64,000 nucleotides of DNA, from contig JAFTLD010000081.1 of assembly GCA_017452945.1 (NCBI GenBank), positions 4,097-68,096 of the forward strand, in the 5' to 3' direction. Under the pieces are notes generated by a model. The model was given only the letters and a program-made list of their open reading frames with translations, was not told the DNA's origin and ran no database searches. Source of the stretch: Clostridia bacterium (GTDB taxonomy: Bacteria; Bacillota_A; Clostridia; Oscillospirales; CAG-272). A program made the translations under genes and the position numbers. Positions 62,751 through 64,000 of this stretch are shown in pieces (the stretch's first letter is position 1; each line of letters begins with the position of its first letter).

Positions 62751-64000
62751 ATGAACAACAGTGAAAAGACAATGGACAAAATCGTTGCCCTGTGCAAAAA
62801 CAGAGGCTTTATCTATCCCGGCTCCGAAATTTACGGTGGCCTTGCAAACTCCTGGGACTACGGCCCCTTGGGCGTTGAATTCAAGAATAATGTCAAAAAG
62901 GCTTGGTGGAAGAAATTCGTACAGGAATCCCGCTATAACGTAGGTCTTGACAGCGCGATCATCATGAATCCTCAGACTTGGGTTGCATCCGGCCACTTGG
63001 GCGGCTTTTCCGATCCTTTGATGGACTGCAAGGTTTGCCGCGCACGCCACAGAGCGGACAAGCTGATCGAGGATTACGCTTTCCAGAACGGCCTTGAGGA
63101 CAATCCCGCAGGCTGGACTGATGACGAAATGATGGCTTATATCAAGGAAAAGCACATCTGCTGCCCCGATTGCGGATCGGGTGATTTTACCAACATCCGT
63201 AAGTTCAACCTGATGTTCAAGACCTTCATCGGCGTTACCGAGGAGTCTACCAATACGGTATATCTGCGTCCCGAGACCGCACAGGGTATCTTTGTGCAGT
63301 TCAAGAACGTAGCGCGCTCCGGCAGAAAGAAGATGCCCTTTGGCGTAGGTCAGATTGGTAAGTCTTTCCGTAACGAGATCACTCCCGGCAACTTCGTATT
63401 CCGTACCCGCGAATTCGAACAGATGGAACTTGAATTCTTCTGCAAGCCCGGCACCGACCTCGAATGGTTCAATTTCTGGAGAAACTACTGCGCAGAATGG
63501 CTCTACAACCTCGGCATGACCAAGGAAAACCTCCGTCTCCGCGACCATTCTCCCGAAGAACTCTGCTTCTACTCCAAGGGTACCACCGACATCGAATTCC
63601 TCTTCCCGTTCGGATGGGGCGAGCTCTGGGGCATTGCTGACCGTACCGACTACGACCTCACCCAGCATCAGAATGTTTCCGGCGAATCCATGGAATACTT
63701 TGATGCGGAAGCAAACGAAAAGTACATTCCCTACGTTGTCGAACCTTCCCTCGGCGCTGACCGTGTTGCCCTCGCATTCCTCTGCGACGCATACGACGAA
63801 GAAGTTCTCGACGCCGAAAAGAACGATGTGCGCGTGGTTCTCCATCTGCATCCTGCACTCGCTCCCGTCAAGGCTGCCGTTCTTCCCCTGTCCAAGAAGC
63901 TCTCCGACAAGGCTTCCGAACTCTACAACGACCTCGCAAAGAAGTTCACCTGTGACTTCGACGACGCAGGCTCCATCGGCAAGAGATACCGCCGTCAGGA
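62751..64000 (+). CDS. glyS: Glycine-tRNA ligase (single-chain type), 3' end missing
   Basis: At least 416 residues, running off the window end. It is the dimeric class II type, as in Bacillota: '[19 protein letters not shown]', '[19 protein letters not shown]', motif 2 '[20 protein letters not shown]', '[10 protein letters not shown]', and motif 3 '[15 protein letters not shown]'. ATG 62751 follows TTGGAGGT. Leucine codons change sharply at about 63450: none of 11 are CTC before that point, and 18 of 21 are CTC after it. The reading frame is continuous, so the protein is intact as read. Confidence 0.96.
   Translation, partial: MNNSEKTMDKIVALCKNRGFIYPGSEIYGGLANSWDYGPLGVEFKNNVKKAWWKKFVQESRYNVGLDSAIIMNPQTWVASGHLGGFSDPLMDCKVCRARHRADKLIEDYAFQNGLEDNPAGWTDDEMMAYIKEKHICCPDCGSGDFTNIRKFNLMFKTFIGVTEESTNTVYLRPETAQGIFVQFKNVARSGRKKMPFGVGQIGKSFRNEITPGNFVFRTREFEQMELEFFCKPGTDLEWFNFWRNYCAEWLYNLGMTKENLRLRDHSPEELCFYSKGTTDIEFLFPFGWGELWGIADRTDYDLTQHQNVSGESMEYFDAEANEKYIPYVVEPSLGADRVALAFLCDAYDEEVLDAEKNDVRVVLHLHPALAPVKAAVLPLSKKLSDKASELYNDLAKKFTCDFDDAGSIGKRYRRQ

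Overview
The window looks like a chromosome segment of a Gram-positive, endospore-forming anaerobe of the class Clostridia, most likely an uncultured Oscillospiraceae-type gut lineage. The evidence is the complete spoIIIAA-AH operon, the infC-rpmI-rplT and rnc/radical SAM/smc/ftsY gene orders, the miaB-ylbF-mutS-mutL order, ribonuclease Y, single-chain glycyl-tRNA synthetase, many Sec/lipobox lipoproteins and strong AGGAGG ribosome binding sites. Almost everything reads on the + strand. No rRNA, tRNA, CRISPR array, transposase or phage gene was found.

Layout. 1-2.8 kb: the end of an A+T-rich accessory region, with a truncated secreted protein (ricin-like repeats plus a caspase-like His/Cys domain) and a lipoprotein. 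2.8-19.1 kb: dense housekeeping genes, namely an attenuator-type leader with infC-rpmI-rplT, an rRNA methyltransferase, dprA, topA, trmFO, rnc, a radical SAM enzyme, smc, ftsY, rdgB, yhbY, nadD, yqeK and rsfS. 19.2-27.7 kb: a tandem array of five paralogous membrane-anchored surface proteins of a family I do not recognise, plus a short anchor-like companion. One copy is broken by a 273-bp inverted-repeat element flanked by TATA duplications. 27.7-38.9 kb: four paralogous solute-binding-type lipoproteins with no permease or ATPase nearby, a metallophosphoesterase, and a 1261-residue CotH-kinase lipoprotein with lamin-tail, chitobiase-like and RCC1-like parts. 39-42 kb: a long palindromic element, a small zinc-ribbon membrane protein, and, on the - strand, an ECF sigma factor with an anti-sigma-like membrane protein. 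42.1-46.9 kb: the spoIIIA operon, with two candidate sigma-E promoters. 47-62.4 kb: a P-loop ATPase, miaB, a YlbF-family gene, mutS, mutL, tgt, a HAD hydrolase, the tldD/tldE protease pair, an unknown membrane protein and rny. 62.7-64 kb: glyS, running off the end.

How the genes work together. The housekeeping blocks cover ribosome production, chromosome condensation and protein targeting, NAD synthesis, tRNA modification, mismatch repair and RNA decay. The accessory block at 19-39 kb reads as a cell-surface locus. Its products are nearly all exported and anchored by lipid or by a C-terminal membrane helix, and several share promoter-like elements. Their joint function is unknown.

Most notable observations: (1) the five-member surface-protein array; (2) the short element in the third member, whose removal with one TATA copy restores the frame exactly; (3) three in-frame 48-bp repeats in mutL whose core matches a palindromic repeat in the 47-kb intergenic region; (4) an abrupt switch to CTC leucine codons halfway through glyS, which suggests intragenic recombination or a chimeric assembly; (5) a composition break inside the anti-sigma gene next to a gene remnant. 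All family assignments come from reading motifs by eye. No database search was run.
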